Part shown: in pieces, positions 33,554 to 43,665 of the stretch
Position numbering within the stretch: position 1 is the first letter of the stretch
How the letters are laid out: every line of letters begins with the position of its first letter
Assembly (NCBI GenBank): GCA_965248255.1
Contig: CBDFIW010000002.1
Span: 124,001-188,000 of the forward strand
DNA length: 64,000 bases
Direction of reading: 5' to 3'
DNA from: JAKZVK01 sp965248255
GTDB taxonomy: Bacteria > Acidobacteriota > Terriglobia > Bryobacterales > UBA6623
Translations under genes and position numbers: made by a program
Notes under the pieces: model-generated
What the model saw: the letters and a program-made list of their open reading frames with translations, nothing else
The model's database searches: none
What the model was told of the DNA's origin: nothing

Positions 33554-33810
33554 CTATCCAGCCGCCCCCGCCCCACGCGCTCGCGGATTTGGCTGACTAG
33601 GCGCCGGCGGCAGGAACGTGGCAGCCGGGCTCGATACGGGCGAGATCATGGACGCACGGTCTTCCAACAGTCACATCGGCAGCCAGCGGTGTCGGATGAG
33701 AGGAATCCACCACGGAGTGAAAACCCCAGGAGGGAAATGGAGGGGCGCGACAGGTCGCAGCATGCCGTGCCCGCGCCGCCTACTGTACCCGGATGTTCGG
33801 TCTCGCCGAG

Positions 33811-34796
33811 CTACACCCGCAAATAAGGTTTCAGCCCTGCCAAGTTGTGCTCGATTTCGGCGATGGCGTCCTCGGACCACGTGTAGTCCCCACGCCGTGA
33901 CTTCGTCGTCTTGAAGATGCCCCTGCGTTTGAAGATGTAGTTGCGCACTCCCGGGATGTGTGCGTCGAGGTTGATCATCAGCATCAGCTTGCTGAAGACC
34001 TCCCGGATCTTGTCTCGATCACCCTTCTGATGTAGTTCCCAAAGCAGCGCGTAAACGTCAGCGTACATCGCGCCGGGCATGGTCCCGTCCAGGCCGTATC
34101 GCATCTCATAGGGCCAGCCACGGCCAGCCGCGCCGCTAAATACGCTCTTGATTACCTGCGGCCGATGCTTGGCGAGCTTGAGCATGCGCTCCATCACCGG
34201 CTTGTACTCTTCCTTGATGTAGCCGAAGTTCGGGAACTGCTTGGCCATCTCGACGATGAACTCGACGGTGGGCTCGATGTCCTTCGCCCCACCTGTGGTC
34301 TGGATGAAGACGGGCCGCTTCGCAAGCTTGCACAGCTCGCTGTAATAGACCCGGTAGTCATCGAGTGACTTGGCTTCCTTCGGCGGCATTGCGATCAGCG
34401 CGTCGGGCCGGACCGTCTCCGCGTGGCGGGCGAATTCGAGCATCTGCTCGACATTCGGCGCCTGCACGCCCAGCACCAGCGCCGGTTTCTTTCCTTTGGC
34501 CGCCTTGGCCAGCACCTCCATTCCTCGAAACCGTTCTTCTTTCTTCAGGTAGGGGTACTCGCTGGCGAACTGCGGCCATACCATGCCTTGCACCCCGCTC
34601 GTATGGAGAAAGTCGACCTCCCCGGCGAGGTCCTCATAGTCGACCTGCTTGGCGTCGGTGTAGGGCGTCGCCATGATAATAAACGCGCCTCGCATAGCCT
34701 TGTGCTGAGCGGCGCAAGACGATAGCACCGGCAACGCGGCTGCACCCCCCCCCCCCCAACCTGCAGAATCTCGCGCCTCGTGAAAGCCTTGGACAT
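33811..34796 (-). pseudogene. Dihydrodipicolinate-synthase-like protein with Tat leader, frameshift in a poly-G tract
   Basis: A DapA/NAL-family TIM barrel. The body shows MRGAFIIMATPYTD, FLHTSGVQGMVWPQFASEYP, LVLGVQAPNVEQML, FIQTTGG and FGYIKEEYKPV, whose Lys is the likely Schiff-base residue. The true start is probably the ATG at 34796, giving a twin-arginine leader SKAFTRREILQVGGGG. This is out of frame with the body across a run of 13 C (plus strand, 34745-34757). One added base gives VGGGGGAAALPVLSSC, a normal Tat signal. Without the repair, translation would have to start at an internal codon such as GTG or ATG and the protein would lack export. Substrate unknown. Confidence 0.8.
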
Positions 34797-34965
34797 AGCA
34801 ACTCCTTCCTCGTTTCGCCTGGCGTTATATCCGAGTCTTTCCGCATCCAGTACCGGGTTTCCGGCGAGCCACGGTTGAGACTTGCGCAGCGAGTGTTCTG
34901 AGTTCGCGTGCCGCTATACTGAAGTCTCTGCGGCCTGCCGCGCCTCGCGCCGGCTGGGAGGAAGC

Positions 34966-35646
34966 GTGCCGGAGCAAGCTGGAGCACAGGACACCGTAAC
35001 CTTCGGCTTGGCCGTGGAAACGAAGAACGAGCGGGGCGTCCTCCACCAGCTCAGCGGCGTCATCGCCAGCCTGGGTGGAGATATCACCTGGGTTGCCATC
35101 CTCGACAGCCAAAAGCCCATCGAAACGGTCTTCTTCGAGGTCAGCGGAGTCGAATCCCTCCATCCCATCATCGAAGAGCTACGTGTGCTCCCGGTCGTCG
35201 TCACGGTATCCGAGCGGCGCACCCTCAAGAAGATCTTCGGCAAGCGCATCATTATCATCGGTGGCGGGGCCCAAGTCGGTCAGGTCGCGGCCGGTGCCGT
35301 TTCCGAGGCGGATCGTCACAACCTGCGCGGCGAGCGCATCTCAGTGGACACCATTCCCTTGACCGGGGAAGCCGAACTAGCCGAAGCGGTCCGTGCGGTC
35401 GCTCGCCTGCCGCGTGCTCGAGCCTTAGTGCTTGCCGGGGCGTTGATGGGTGGGGAGATCGAGGATTCCATCCGGGAAGTCCGCACCAAGGGGCTGTGTG
35501 TGATCTGCCTGAACATGGCCGGCAGCGCCCCCGAGGCCGCGGATCTCGTAGTAACCGACCCTATCCAGGCCGGCGTCATGGCCGTCATGGCAATCGCCGA
35601 CACCGCCCGCTTCGATGTCTCACGGCTCAAGAAGAGAGTCTTCTAG
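34966..35646 (+). CDS. ACT-domain regulatory protein with DUF5612-like C-terminal domain
   Basis: 226 residues. The N-terminal ACT domain (about 8-80), TFGLAVETKNERGVLHQLSG then IASLGGDITWVAIL, is a small-ligand, often amino-acid, sensor. The C-terminal part has KRIIIIGGGAQVGQVAAGAV and VICLNMAGSAPEAADLVVTD, matching the ACT plus DUF5612 arrangement. The GTG at 34966 was chosen because GGGAGGAAG lies directly upstream, although the frame extends to 34882. A 7-bp perfect hairpin (35647-35663) follows the stop. Ligand unknown. Confidence 0.78.
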   Translation: MPEQAGAQDTVTFGLAVETKNERGVLHQLSGVIASLGGDITWVAILDSQKPIETVFFEVSGVESLHPIIEELRVLPVVVTVSERRTLKKIFGKRIIIIGGGAQVGQVAAGAVSEADRHNLRGERISVDTIPLTGEAELAEAVRAVARLPRARALVLAGALMGGEIEDSIREVRTKGLCVICLNMAGSAPEAADLVVTDPIQAGVMAVMAIADTARFDVSRLKKRVF

Positions 35647-35965
35647 CGAGGTCTTCGACCTCGGACCGACAAGTCCGAGCCCCTGATCATTCGCTAGGGG
35701 CAAGCTACCGCGATGGTACTCGAGGGACTCGCGACGCCTCCAACCCTGACAAGCAACGATCGAGTGCCACATTCGGCATCCTCGTCGATGACGAGATTAA
35801 TCTGATACAAGCCGAGGAATCCAGGAGCGTAGCCGCTGATCGACCTCGACCGGCCCAACATCAGCCCCTCCCGCACTCCCTGACCGACCGGGCCGTGGTG
35901 GAGATCGTCGGCGCGATTGAAGGCAAGTGTGACGAACACGCTCGGCTCAGAGTACTATTAGGGCC
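35647..35965. other. Intergenic region with a hairpin
   Basis: About 320 bp. It starts with CGAGGTC-TTC-GACCTCG (35647-35663), a possible terminator or RNA hairpin after the ACT gene but without a T tract. I recognise no protein in either strand. An open stretch of about 80 codons on the minus strand (35694-35939) has no family features. Confidence 0.4.
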
Positions 35966-37532
35966 GTGCCTAACTCCCACGGAGCTTCATCCCGTCGCAG
36001 CTTCTTGACCCGGGGCCTTCCTGTACCTCTCTCTGCCGGAGCAGCGCCCGCTGCCGACCCCGCCACCGGCTTGCCGATGCGCGGGCGTGGGCCCGGGCGT
36101 CTACACCCATATCGGCGCGCGGCCGTACATCAATTGCACGGCCTTGGCGACCATCAACGGCGGGTCAGCCCAGCGGCTTGAGGTGATCGAGGCGATCCGC
36201 CAAGCCTCCTCCTGCCACGTCAACCTCGACGAGCTGATGGCCGGCGCGGGGACTCGCATCGCTGAGCTGCTGCAGGCGGAAGCGGCGATGGTCAGCTCGG
36301 GCTGCGCGGGCGCCGTAACCTGCGCAACGCTGGCCTGCATCGCCGGCGGCGACCCGGAGAAGATTCAACAATTGCCCGACACAACGGGAATCAGGAACGA
36401 GGTGATCGTTCCGAGTTGGTCACGGATCGTCTACGACCAGGCGATTCGCTCGGTTGGGGCGCGCATGGTAGAAGTCATGACGCTCGATGACCTCCAGCGG
36501 GCGTTCGGGCATCGGACAGCGATGGCAACAGGTCTGATCCATATGGGAGAGACCGGGAACCCGTTTTCGCTCGAGCAGTACGTCGATGCTTGTCATCGGC
36601 GCGGCATTCCCATTCTGATCGATGCGGCCGACGGTAATCCCCATCGGCCGAACCCGTTTCTTAGGCGTGGGGTCGACCTTGTCGCCTATAGCGGTGGCAA
36701 GATCCTACGGGGGCCTCAGACGGCGGGCCTTCTGCTGGGGCGCAAGGACCTCATCACGGCTGCCTTTACAAACAGCGCCCCTCACCACGGTTTCGCCCGG
36801 GCGATGAAGGTGAGCAAGGAGGAGATCGTTGGCCTCTTGGCCGCGGTGGAAGCTGTGGCAAGCAAACCCGACCGTAGCGAAGAGGACGACCTGTGGCGCT
36901 CCTGGTACCGCCACATTTATCGGCCGTGTCTCTGAAGTGCCGGGCGTCCGCGGCGAGATCATCGAGTCGATGCGGGAAGGCGACTACGTCGCCATGCGCA
37001 TCGAGTGGGACCCCGAGTTGATCGGGCTCACTTCGGGTGATGTCGGCAAGCTGCTCTCGGATGGCAAGCCCCGCATTAAAGCGCACACGGGCGGTGAGGG
37101 GCATTCGATGCGGATCCGCGCCGCGGCGCTCTATCCCGGTGATGAGAAGTTCGTGGCGGATCGGTTGCATGAGATCTTCGGCTCGGCGCCGGGGCGGAAG
37201 GGTCCGCGCCCAGCGCCGGAACCTCCAGCGGCCGATGTGAACGGCCACTGGGATGTCGAGATCGAGTATGTCGTAGGCCAGGCGCGGCACCAGTTTTTCT
37301 TGGCTATGGATGGAGCGCGGGTTCGAGGGGTGCATCAGGGGCGCATCGCCGAGGGGCGTGTTCGTGGCACGGTTGCGGGCGACCGGGTTGACTTGCGAAC
37401 GTCGACCCGCTTCGAGGGGACCTCATTGGGCTACAGCTTCACGGGGCGGGTCCACGGCGATGCGATCAGCGGGGACGTGGATCTGGGGGGGGGTATGGAG
37501 TTGGGCGCTGGCGTGCTCGGCGGTTGGGCTAA
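35966..37532 (+). pseudogene. Second SelA-like PLP enzyme with C-terminal beta domain, several frameshifts
   Basis: Paralogue of the gene at 2581-4245. A GTG at 35966 gives a twin-arginine leader (SSRRSFLTRGLPVPLSAGAA). The frame shifts near 36090 (GGGCCCGGG) into RPYINCTALATINGGSAQ, SSGCAGAVTCATL and the presumed PLP lysine in AYSGGKILRGPQ. It shifts again near 36915, continuing GRVSEVPGVRGEI and the domain beginning VNGHWDVEIEYVVG. A third break is the G9 run 37485-37493; adding one G gives LGGGYGVGRWRARRLG and a stop at 37532. That end removes an otherwise odd overlap with the convergent gene ending at 37540. Function unknown. Confidence 0.75.
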
Positions 37533-37539
37533 TCGTCCC

Positions 37540-38660
37540 TCACGCCGGCTGGTGTTCGGAGGATCTGGCCAGCCGACGATATAGAGCGGCAGCCAGTCCG
37601 CTGATGGGCGGAACGCGAAGACTCACCGCCCACAGAAAGCTCACCGGCAGCACCTCCAGCATCCTCTGTACGGCATCGAAGCCGACGAACCGCCTCTCGC
37701 CGTCGAGAACAACGACTGCCTGCCGCTCTACCGGCTGCGACGCAGTGTCGTCAGGCCTTCCCGTGTCTTGTGCGCTGGAGAAGCGATGCAGTTCTAGCCA
37801 GTCCAATCGCTTGAGGCACCTCACGAGCTGCTGCTGGAATCGAGAACGCTCATCCCACCTAACAGTGCGGGGTGGCAGGCCGTAACTCAAGAAGAGGAGG
37901 TACGGAGTCAAGGAGAGGACGGCGAAGACGGCCAGTCCACCTCGCGGCGCGATCAACAAGACGATCGAGAGGTGGAACACCAGGCCCAACAAGGATGCCC
38001 ATGGCCGCAGCCGCCGAAACCACAGCCCGGCCCCCAGGAATAGTTCGGCAGCGACCGTCAACCATGCCAGCGCCTGAGACACAGAGGCCTGCTTGAGATA
38101 GATCGGAACAAGGAGGCGATACTCTAGCACCTGTCCAGAAAGAAAGGTTGCGTTGATCTTCTGCAGACCCGAAAACTCATACATCAACGAAGTCTGCACC
38201 ATGATCAGAATGAGGGGCCAAAGATAGACCTGGCGCTCGGGTCGGCCCGCTCGGAGCCAGAGTCCAGCGAGAGCACCGCGCCACTGTCGGCAATTGTGAG
38301 CAGCAGGCACCACAAGGCGAGCAGGTACAGGTGATTGGAATAGAGGTTCTGATCCCACACCAAGAGGTAGGCAACCAGCAGCGTGAGCACCGAGCCGCTC
38401 AGCCGCGTAAACGCGCCCAGCACGAATAGAAGACTCGCCGCCATCCAGCAGACCGCGAACCAGCGGGCGTAGTCGGAGGAAAGCTGTGGCATCCAGGGCA
38501 GCAGGCGAGCGCTCACAAGCTGGTCCAGCTCGAAGAACAAGGGCAACATCCGGTAGACCATGATGCCCTTGACGAACGCCGCGCCGCCGACAGCGATGCG
38601 GCACAGTGCCGCCGGACGGGGTCCGCTACGCACGGAGAGCAACTGACGAAACTCGCTCAA
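37540..38660 (-). pseudogene. HTTM/DoxX-like multi-pass membrane protein, one frameshift
   Basis: About 373 residues once joined. The start is a TTG at 38660 overlapping the TGA of the upstream gene (TTGA), giving SEFRQLLSVRSGPRPA. Many hydrophobic helices follow: WFAVCWMAASLLFVLGAFTR, LVWDQNLYSNHLYLLALWC and others. The pattern WDQNLYSNH and LQKINATFLSG resembles HTTM domains, related to vitamin-K-dependent carboxylase membrane domains. The frame breaks around 38235-38255; adding one base joins LSLDSGSER to GRPERQVYLWPL. The C-terminal 90 residues are soluble (RQAVVVLDGERRFVGFDAVQ, reminiscent of a DUF393-like thiol-disulfide motif without its cysteines). Function unknown. Confidence 0.62.
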
Positions 38661-39022
38661 TGGCGACAAGGGTATGTGCTCTCTATACCCGCAGCGGGCA
38701 CGGTGACGATCACGGTTTCGAGTTCCTGCAACTTCGAGCACAGGTGAGGAGGGACGAATCGAGCGGCGTCGATCTCTGCACGAACGAGTATGAGCACACG
38801 GCGGCGGTTTGGGAGTTGGCGAAGAGGAACGCTGGTCCCGTCCCTGAACCGAAGGGTAAAAGTAGGTCTCTCGATCCTTCCGGCGTACATGCTCCAGGAG
38901 AATTGCTGCTGCCCCGGGGTGAACAGGGACATTGTGGGGAAGGCGACCTGAATAGCCACGTAAAGGAAGAAGAAGGAACCGCTGAGCCAGACTCTCCGGT
39001 TTTCCGCTGAGGGTATGGTCAC
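38657..39022 (-). CDS. Small membrane-anchored protein paired with the HTTM gene
   Basis: 121 residues with one hydrophobic segment near the N-terminus (VWLSGSFFFLYVAIQVAFPT) and a soluble remainder, including PGQQQFSWSMYAGRIERPTF and REL-poor beta-like stretches. QFSWSMYAG resembles the sequence seen after the first helix in some HTTM-associated proteins, so the two probably work together. Its stop overlaps the next start by 3 bp, which suggests coupling. I do not recognise a named family. Confidence 0.6.
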   Translation of the reverse strand: MTIPSAENRRVWLSGSFFFLYVAIQVAFPTMSLFTPGQQQFSWSMYAGRIERPTFTLRFRDGTSVPLRQLPNRRRVLILVRAEIDAARFVPPHLCSKLQELETVIVTVPAAGIESTYPCRH

Positions 39023-39049
39023 GACCCCAACTCCGAAGCCGCGTCCTGC

Positions 39050-40510
39050 TCAGGCGAGGATTTCTTTGACCACCCGGGTGGGGTATTGGTCCGTCAACCG
39101 CTCGTCGAGCCCGTGACGGCGATAGGTCAGCCTGCGGGCGTCCATGCCCAGCAGGTGGAGAAACGTGGCATGGAGATCGTGGACGCTGACGCGGTTTTCG
39201 GCAGCGTGATACCCGATGTCGTCGGTAGCGCCGTGGATGCAGCCGCCCTTCACACCCCCGCCGGCCAGCCACACGCTGAAGCCCTGCGGGCCGTGGTCGC
39301 GGCCGTCCGCGTAGTCGGCGCGCATCTGGGAGACCGGCATGCGGCCGAACTCCCCGCCCCACAGCAACAGCGTCGTATCAAGCAGGCCGCGCTGTTTGAG
39401 GTCGGTGAGCAAGGCTGCGACGGGCTTGTCAGTCTTGGCGCAACTGTAGTTCAGGCCCTCCTCCAGCTGCGAGTGCTGGTCCCAGATCTGATACTCGATG
39501 AACAGCTGCACGAAGCGAACGCCGCGTTCGACCAGGCGACGTGCCATCAGGCAACGCGTTCCATACGAGCGTGTGGCCTCTTCGTGGAGGCCGTACATCT
39601 GCTTGGTCTGCTCGCTCTCCTGGGAGAGGTCGAGCGCGTCAGTCGCGGCGATTTGCATCCGAGCGGCCAGTTCATAGCTGCCGATGCGAGCGTCCAACTC
39701 GGGGTAGCGCGGACGCTGCCGCCGGTGCGCCTCGTCGAGCCGCCGCAACAGGCTTCGCTCGGCGTCCAACAGCGGGGAGGGCAGTTCCTCCTGCGGCTTC
39801 AGGTTCAACAACGGAGGTCCTTCGGACCGGAACCGTGTGCCCTGGTACTCGGGCGGCAGCCAGCCCGCCTGCCAGTTCTGGATGCCGTTCACCGGCAGCT
39901 TCTTCGGATCATCGAGCACGACGTACCCGGGCAGGTTTTGGTTCTCGCTGCCGAGCCCGTACACCACCCAGGAGCCCAGCGACGGACGCCCGGGAAGAGT
40001 GCGACCGGAATGCATCAGGTAAAGCGACGGCTCGTGATTGAAGTGCTCGCCGTGCATCGACCGAATCAAGGCAATGTCGTCGACGTGCTTCGCAAGGTGT
40101 GGGAGGGCCTCGGATACATCCATGCCGCACTGGCCGTGGCGGGCAAACTTGAACGGCGAGGGCAGGAAGTTGCCTGCCTGTTGCGGGTTCTCGAGCCGGT
40201 TGAGGATGTCGCGCGGCGCGGGCTTGCCGGCATATTTCTCAAGCATCGGTTTCGGATCAAACAGATCCACCTGGCTCGGCCCGCCGTTCATGAACAGATG
40301 AATGACCGACGTCGCGCTTGGCTTGAAGTGCGGCTCGCGGGGCTCGAAACCAGGCGGCCTCGTCGAGGGCTCCGCCCTGGCCGCCAACGCCCGCCCTGAC
40401 GGATAAAGGTCTGCCGCCAGCAGTGTGGCCAGCGCGGCCCCATGTAGGCCATCACCAACACGGGAAAAAAAGTCCCTCCGGTTCAGTTGATCATTCCGCT
40501 GCTCATCCAT
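39050..40510 (-). CDS. DUF1501 protein with Tat signal
   Basis: 486 residues. The leader LNRRDFFSRVGDGLHGAALA is a twin-arginine signal. The body is a DUF1501 domain related to alkaline phosphatase/sulfatase folds: VIHLFMNGGPSQVDLFDPKP, MHGEHFNHEPSLYLMHSGRT, LLWGGEFGRMP and DGRDHGPQGFSVWLAGGGVK. Genes of this family nearly always follow a PSD1 cytochrome gene, as here (140 bp downstream). Their joint function, thought to be in extracytoplasmic metabolism, is not established. It is intact, unlike the second DUF1501 gene at 48831. Confidence 0.9.
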   Translation of the reverse strand: MDEQRNDQLNRRDFFSRVGDGLHGAALATLLAADLYPSGRALAARAEPSTRPPGFEPREPHFKPSATSVIHLFMNGGPSQVDLFDPKPMLEKYAGKPAPRDILNRLENPQQAGNFLPSPFKFARHGQCGMDVSEALPHLAKHVDDIALIRSMHGEHFNHEPSLYLMHSGRTLPGRPSLGSWVVYGLGSENQNLPGYVVLDDPKKLPVNGIQNWQAGWLPPEYQGTRFRSEGPPLLNLKPQEELPSPLLDAERSLLRRLDEAHRRQRPRYPELDARIGSYELAARMQIAATDALDLSQESEQTKQMYGLHEEATRSYGTRCLMARRLVERGVRFVQLFIEYQIWDQHSQLEEGLNYSCAKTDKPVAALLTDLKQRGLLDTTLLLWGGEFGRMPVSQMRADYADGRDHGPQGFSVWLAGGGVKGGCIHGATDDIGYHAAENRVSVHDLHATFLHLLGMDARRLTYRRHGLDERLTDQYPTRVVKEILA

Positions 40511-40651
40511 GCCTTAGCTCCTATCGTTGCGGCGCTGCTCGTCAAGCCGAGCCGCGACCGCCAGGAAGCGCTGAGGACGATCGCAACCACGCCTCAGCCT
40601 CTGCTCCGTCACCGCCGCTTCACAGCTTACTTACGTCGACACCTACTCCGC

Positions 40652-43540
40652 TCAGTCCACATACAAGAACTCAGCCGAACTTAACACGGCGTGCGCTAGC
40701 GACCCGAGCGCCGACCAGCGCGCGCTGAACTCGCGGGGCGCTTGGTGATTCTCGTCGTCGAGATGGCCGCGCCACTTCGGCGCAAGCTCGTCCAACGTCG
40801 TAAGGGCGGATTGCACTTCCTCACCGCTCGGCCGGCGCGTCAGCCCTCGCAGGTAGAGTTGCTCGATTTGTTTCTCGCGATCTCCGGGAAACTCATCGAT
40901 CAGGCGTCCCGCCAGAAACTTGGCATGGCCGCGCGCCGTCTCGCCGTTCATCATCTGCAGCGCCTGCGTAGCGACGGTTGATTGCGCCCGCTCGGTACAG
41001 TTGGGAGTAAGTGGGGGCAGATCGAAGACGTCGAGCATAGTGGCGGGCGTCTTGCGGCGTTTGAGCACGTAGACGGCTCGGCGCCAACCCTTCTTGGTGC
41101 CTTTAGCGACGATCTCCCCGCTCTCTCTTTGTTCAACCTGATCGGGCGGGCCGAAACGGGTCGTATCGAGCCGGCCCGTGACGCGCAAGATGGAGTCGTA
41201 GAGCGCCTCGGCCTCCATCCGGCGCAACGGCATGCGAGAGAGCAATACATTGTCAGGATCGGCCGCCCCCGCCTCCGCGGTCACCTGCGAAGCTTGCCGG
41301 TAGGCGGCGGACGTCATCATGAGCCGATGCATCGCCTTGAGGCTCCAGCCCTGCCGCACGAACTCCGTCGCCAGCCAGTCAAGCAGTTCCGGATGGGACG
41401 GCGGGACGCCCGTTCGTCCGAAGTTCGCCGGGCTCTCGACCAACCCGCGTCCAAAGTGATGCAGCCAGACGCGGTTCACCATCACTCGCGAGGTCAGCGG
41501 ATGCTTCGGCTGAGTGAGCCAACGCGCCAGGGCAAGGCGGTTACCGCTGGTGCCGTCATGGTCCCATGGCCGCTTGGGTTGAAACGGCTCAAGCCCCACC
41601 CGCAGCACCGACGGCGCCGCCGGGGTAACGCGCTCCACGAGCGCTTGCGCTTCTCCGCGCCCTAGTAGATAGACCGGCGAGGGTTCGCCGCCCATATCGT
41701 AGAGGGCCCGGATCCTGGGCTCGGGTTTGAGCTTCCCCTTGGCTTCCGTAATAGCCTGGCCAATTTTCTCCCGTTGCTCCTTGAACTGGACCGAACGTTC
41801 ATCGAGATCTTCATCCTCGACTTCGAGCACATCGGCAAACTTCTTGGCGAGGTATTTCTGGATCTCCGTTCGCTGTTCGGCCGCAGTGGCTTCCAACTGA
41901 CGAAGATCCTTCCGCACGGTCTCGGGCAGCTTGCCCAGCCGCTCCTCGAGAACCTCCTCGCGCAGCGGCCGCGCCTTCTCCTCGAGCGAGGCCTCCAGGC
42001 GCTTGATCTCCGCCTCGATGGGCTCGTTCGACTTCTTGACCTCGGCCCGTTCTTTCGCCAGGCCGACTTCGAGGAGGCGCGTGGTGGGCGGCTGCCAATC
42101 GTAGGGGTCGAAGGCGGTTTGCAGAACGGCGCTCAAGCGGTAATAGTCTCGCTGAGGGATGGGGTCGTACTTGTGGCTGTGGCAACGCGCACAGCCGATC
42201 GTCAGCCCCATCACCGCCGAGCCAAGCACGTGAATCTCATCGGCGATCACGTCCATTCGCTCGGCCAGCGAACCGTTGGCCGGCGAATACGTGCCGTCGG
42301 GCGTCATACGCAAGAAGCCAGTGGCGGCGAGAGTGTCGATTGTTTCTTGGCTGGCCTCTTTCAGGTCCTTATGGTCAATCAGCTCGTCGCCGGCAAGCTG
42401 CTCCGTCAAGAAGCGGTCGTACGGTTTGTCTTGATTCAGGGCGCGGATGACGGAGTCGCGATAGCGCCAGGAGTGCGGGCGCACTTTGTCGGCGTCGATG
42501 ATGCCTTCCGAATCGGAATAGCCCGCCAGATCGAGCCAGTGCTGCGACCAGCGCTCGCCGTAGTGCGGCGAGTCGAGTAAGCGGTCGATCATTCGCTCGT
42601 AGGCGCCCGGCCGACCGTCGTTGACGTAGGTCTCGACCTCGGCCGGCGTCGGAGGCATCCCGATCAGATCGACGTAGGCCCGGCGCATGAGGTCCAGGCG
42701 GTTCGCTTCGGCCGAGAACGCCAGGCCCTGCTCTTCGAGTTTGCGTAACAGGAAAGCGTCGATCGCGTTGCGCACGAGTGCCGCGTGCTTAACTCGCGGG
42801 ACTTCGGGGCGCTTGGGGGGCTGGAACGACCAGAAGCGGCGGTCTTCGTCTGTCACAACCGATTCCCGATCGATTGCCTCGACGACCTTAGCGGGCGCGG
42901 GCAGCGATCCGGCGGCGATCCACTGGCGCAGCATCTCCACCTCGGCGTCCGTTGGGGCTTTGACGTTGTTCTTGATCAACAGCTTCGGCGGCGGCATCTC
43001 GCTCGCTTGGATGCGTTGGAAGAGCAAGCTGCTCTCCGGATCGCCGGGAACGAGCGCCGGTCCCGAGCGGCCGCCTTTGAGCCGGCTCGCGATCGTGCGC
43101 AAGTCGAGTCCACCCTCCCGCCGGCTCTTGCCGTGGCACGTCACGCAGCGCGTCTGGAAGACGGGCAGAACTTCCTTGTCGGTAATGAGGACTGGACTGG
43201 AGTCGCCGCGGTGAATCCAGTCCCGAACGATCTCGGCCTCTTCGTCGGTGAGTTTTTCGCCCACGGGCGGCATCGCACCGGACACGATCTTCTGGAGCAG
43301 CAGACTCGTCTCGGGAGAACCCGCAATAATCGCCGGACCGGACTTGCCGCCCTCCAGGATCGATTCGCGGGCTTCCAGACTCAGCTCACCCTGCAAGGCA
43401 GACCCGCTGTGGCAAGCCCAACATTTCGATTGCAACACGGGGAGGACATCCAATTCAAAGGAAGGACTTGCACTGCCTTCCGCCCGGCCCGAGAACAGGC
43501 CGAGTAAAGCTATGAGAACGATCGGTGAAAAGCATCGCAT
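40652..43540 (-). CDS. PSD1/planctomycete cytochrome c-domain protein (DUF1549/DUF1553)
   Basis: About 962 residues. The ATG at 43540 opens a signal peptide (MRCFSPIVLIALLGLFSGRA). Two c-type haem domains follow: CWACH (with MPP as possible axial Met) at about residue 40 and CVTCH at about 130. Then DUF1549 (LRMTPDGTYSPANGS, RCHSHKYDPI), a coiled-coil stretch of about 100 residues rich in Glu/Lys, and DUF1553 (NRLALARWLTQPKHPLTSRV, VNRVWLHHFGRGLV). The frame extends upstream to 43750 without homology. It is the likely electron-transfer partner of the DUF1501 protein that follows. Substrate unknown. Confidence 0.92.
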   Translation of the reverse strand: MRCFSPIVLIALLGLFSGRAEGSASPSFELDVLPVLQSKCWACHSGSALQGELSLEARESILEGGKSGPAIIAGSPETSLLLQKIVSGAMPPVGEKLTDEEAEIVRDWIHRGDSSPVLITDKEVLPVFQTRCVTCHGKSRREGGLDLRTIASRLKGGRSGPALVPGDPESSLLFQRIQASEMPPPKLLIKNNVKAPTDAEVEMLRQWIAAGSLPAPAKVVEAIDRESVVTDEDRRFWSFQPPKRPEVPRVKHAALVRNAIDAFLLRKLEEQGLAFSAEANRLDLMRRAYVDLIGMPPTPAEVETYVNDGRPGAYERMIDRLLDSPHYGERWSQHWLDLAGYSDSEGIIDADKVRPHSWRYRDSVIRALNQDKPYDRFLTEQLAGDELIDHKDLKEASQETIDTLAATGFLRMTPDGTYSPANGSLAERMDVIADEIHVLGSAVMGLTIGCARCHSHKYDPIPQRDYYRLSAVLQTAFDPYDWQPPTTRLLEVGLAKERAEVKKSNEPIEAEIKRLEASLEEKARPLREEVLEERLGKLPETVRKDLRQLEATAAEQRTEIQKYLAKKFADVLEVEDEDLDERSVQFKEQREKIGQAITEAKGKLKPEPRIRALYDMGGEPSPVYLLGRGEAQALVERVTPAAPSVLRVGLEPFQPKRPWDHDGTSGNRLALARWLTQPKHPLTSRVMVNRVWLHHFGRGLVESPANFGRTGVPPSHPELLDWLATEFVRQGWSLKAMHRLMMTSAAYRQASQVTAEAGAADPDNVLLSRMPLRRMEAEALYDSILRVTGRLDTTRFGPPDQVEQRESGEIVAKGTKKGWRRAVYVLKRRKTPATMLDVFDLPPLTPNCTERAQSTVATQALQMMNGETARGHAKFLAGRLIDEFPGDREKQIEQLYLRGLTRRPSGEEVQSALTTLDELAPKWRGHLDDENHQAPREFSARWSALGSLAHAVLSSAEFLYVD

Positions 43541-43665
43541 GGCGCGACTCGCTGACCTACCCACGTTAATTACATCACGTCGCCGGCCAGCCTGCAACAG
43601 GGAACTGCGGAACTGAGGAACTGGAGGTTCAGGAGGTCCCCAATCCGTCCATAAGGGCCAGCCCG

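Noticed and set aside
39086..40399. A 437-codon open frame on the plus strand
   Set aside because: It is the reverse complement of the DUF1501 gene, whose protein is clearly homologous. GC-rich codon use creates such long antisense frames.
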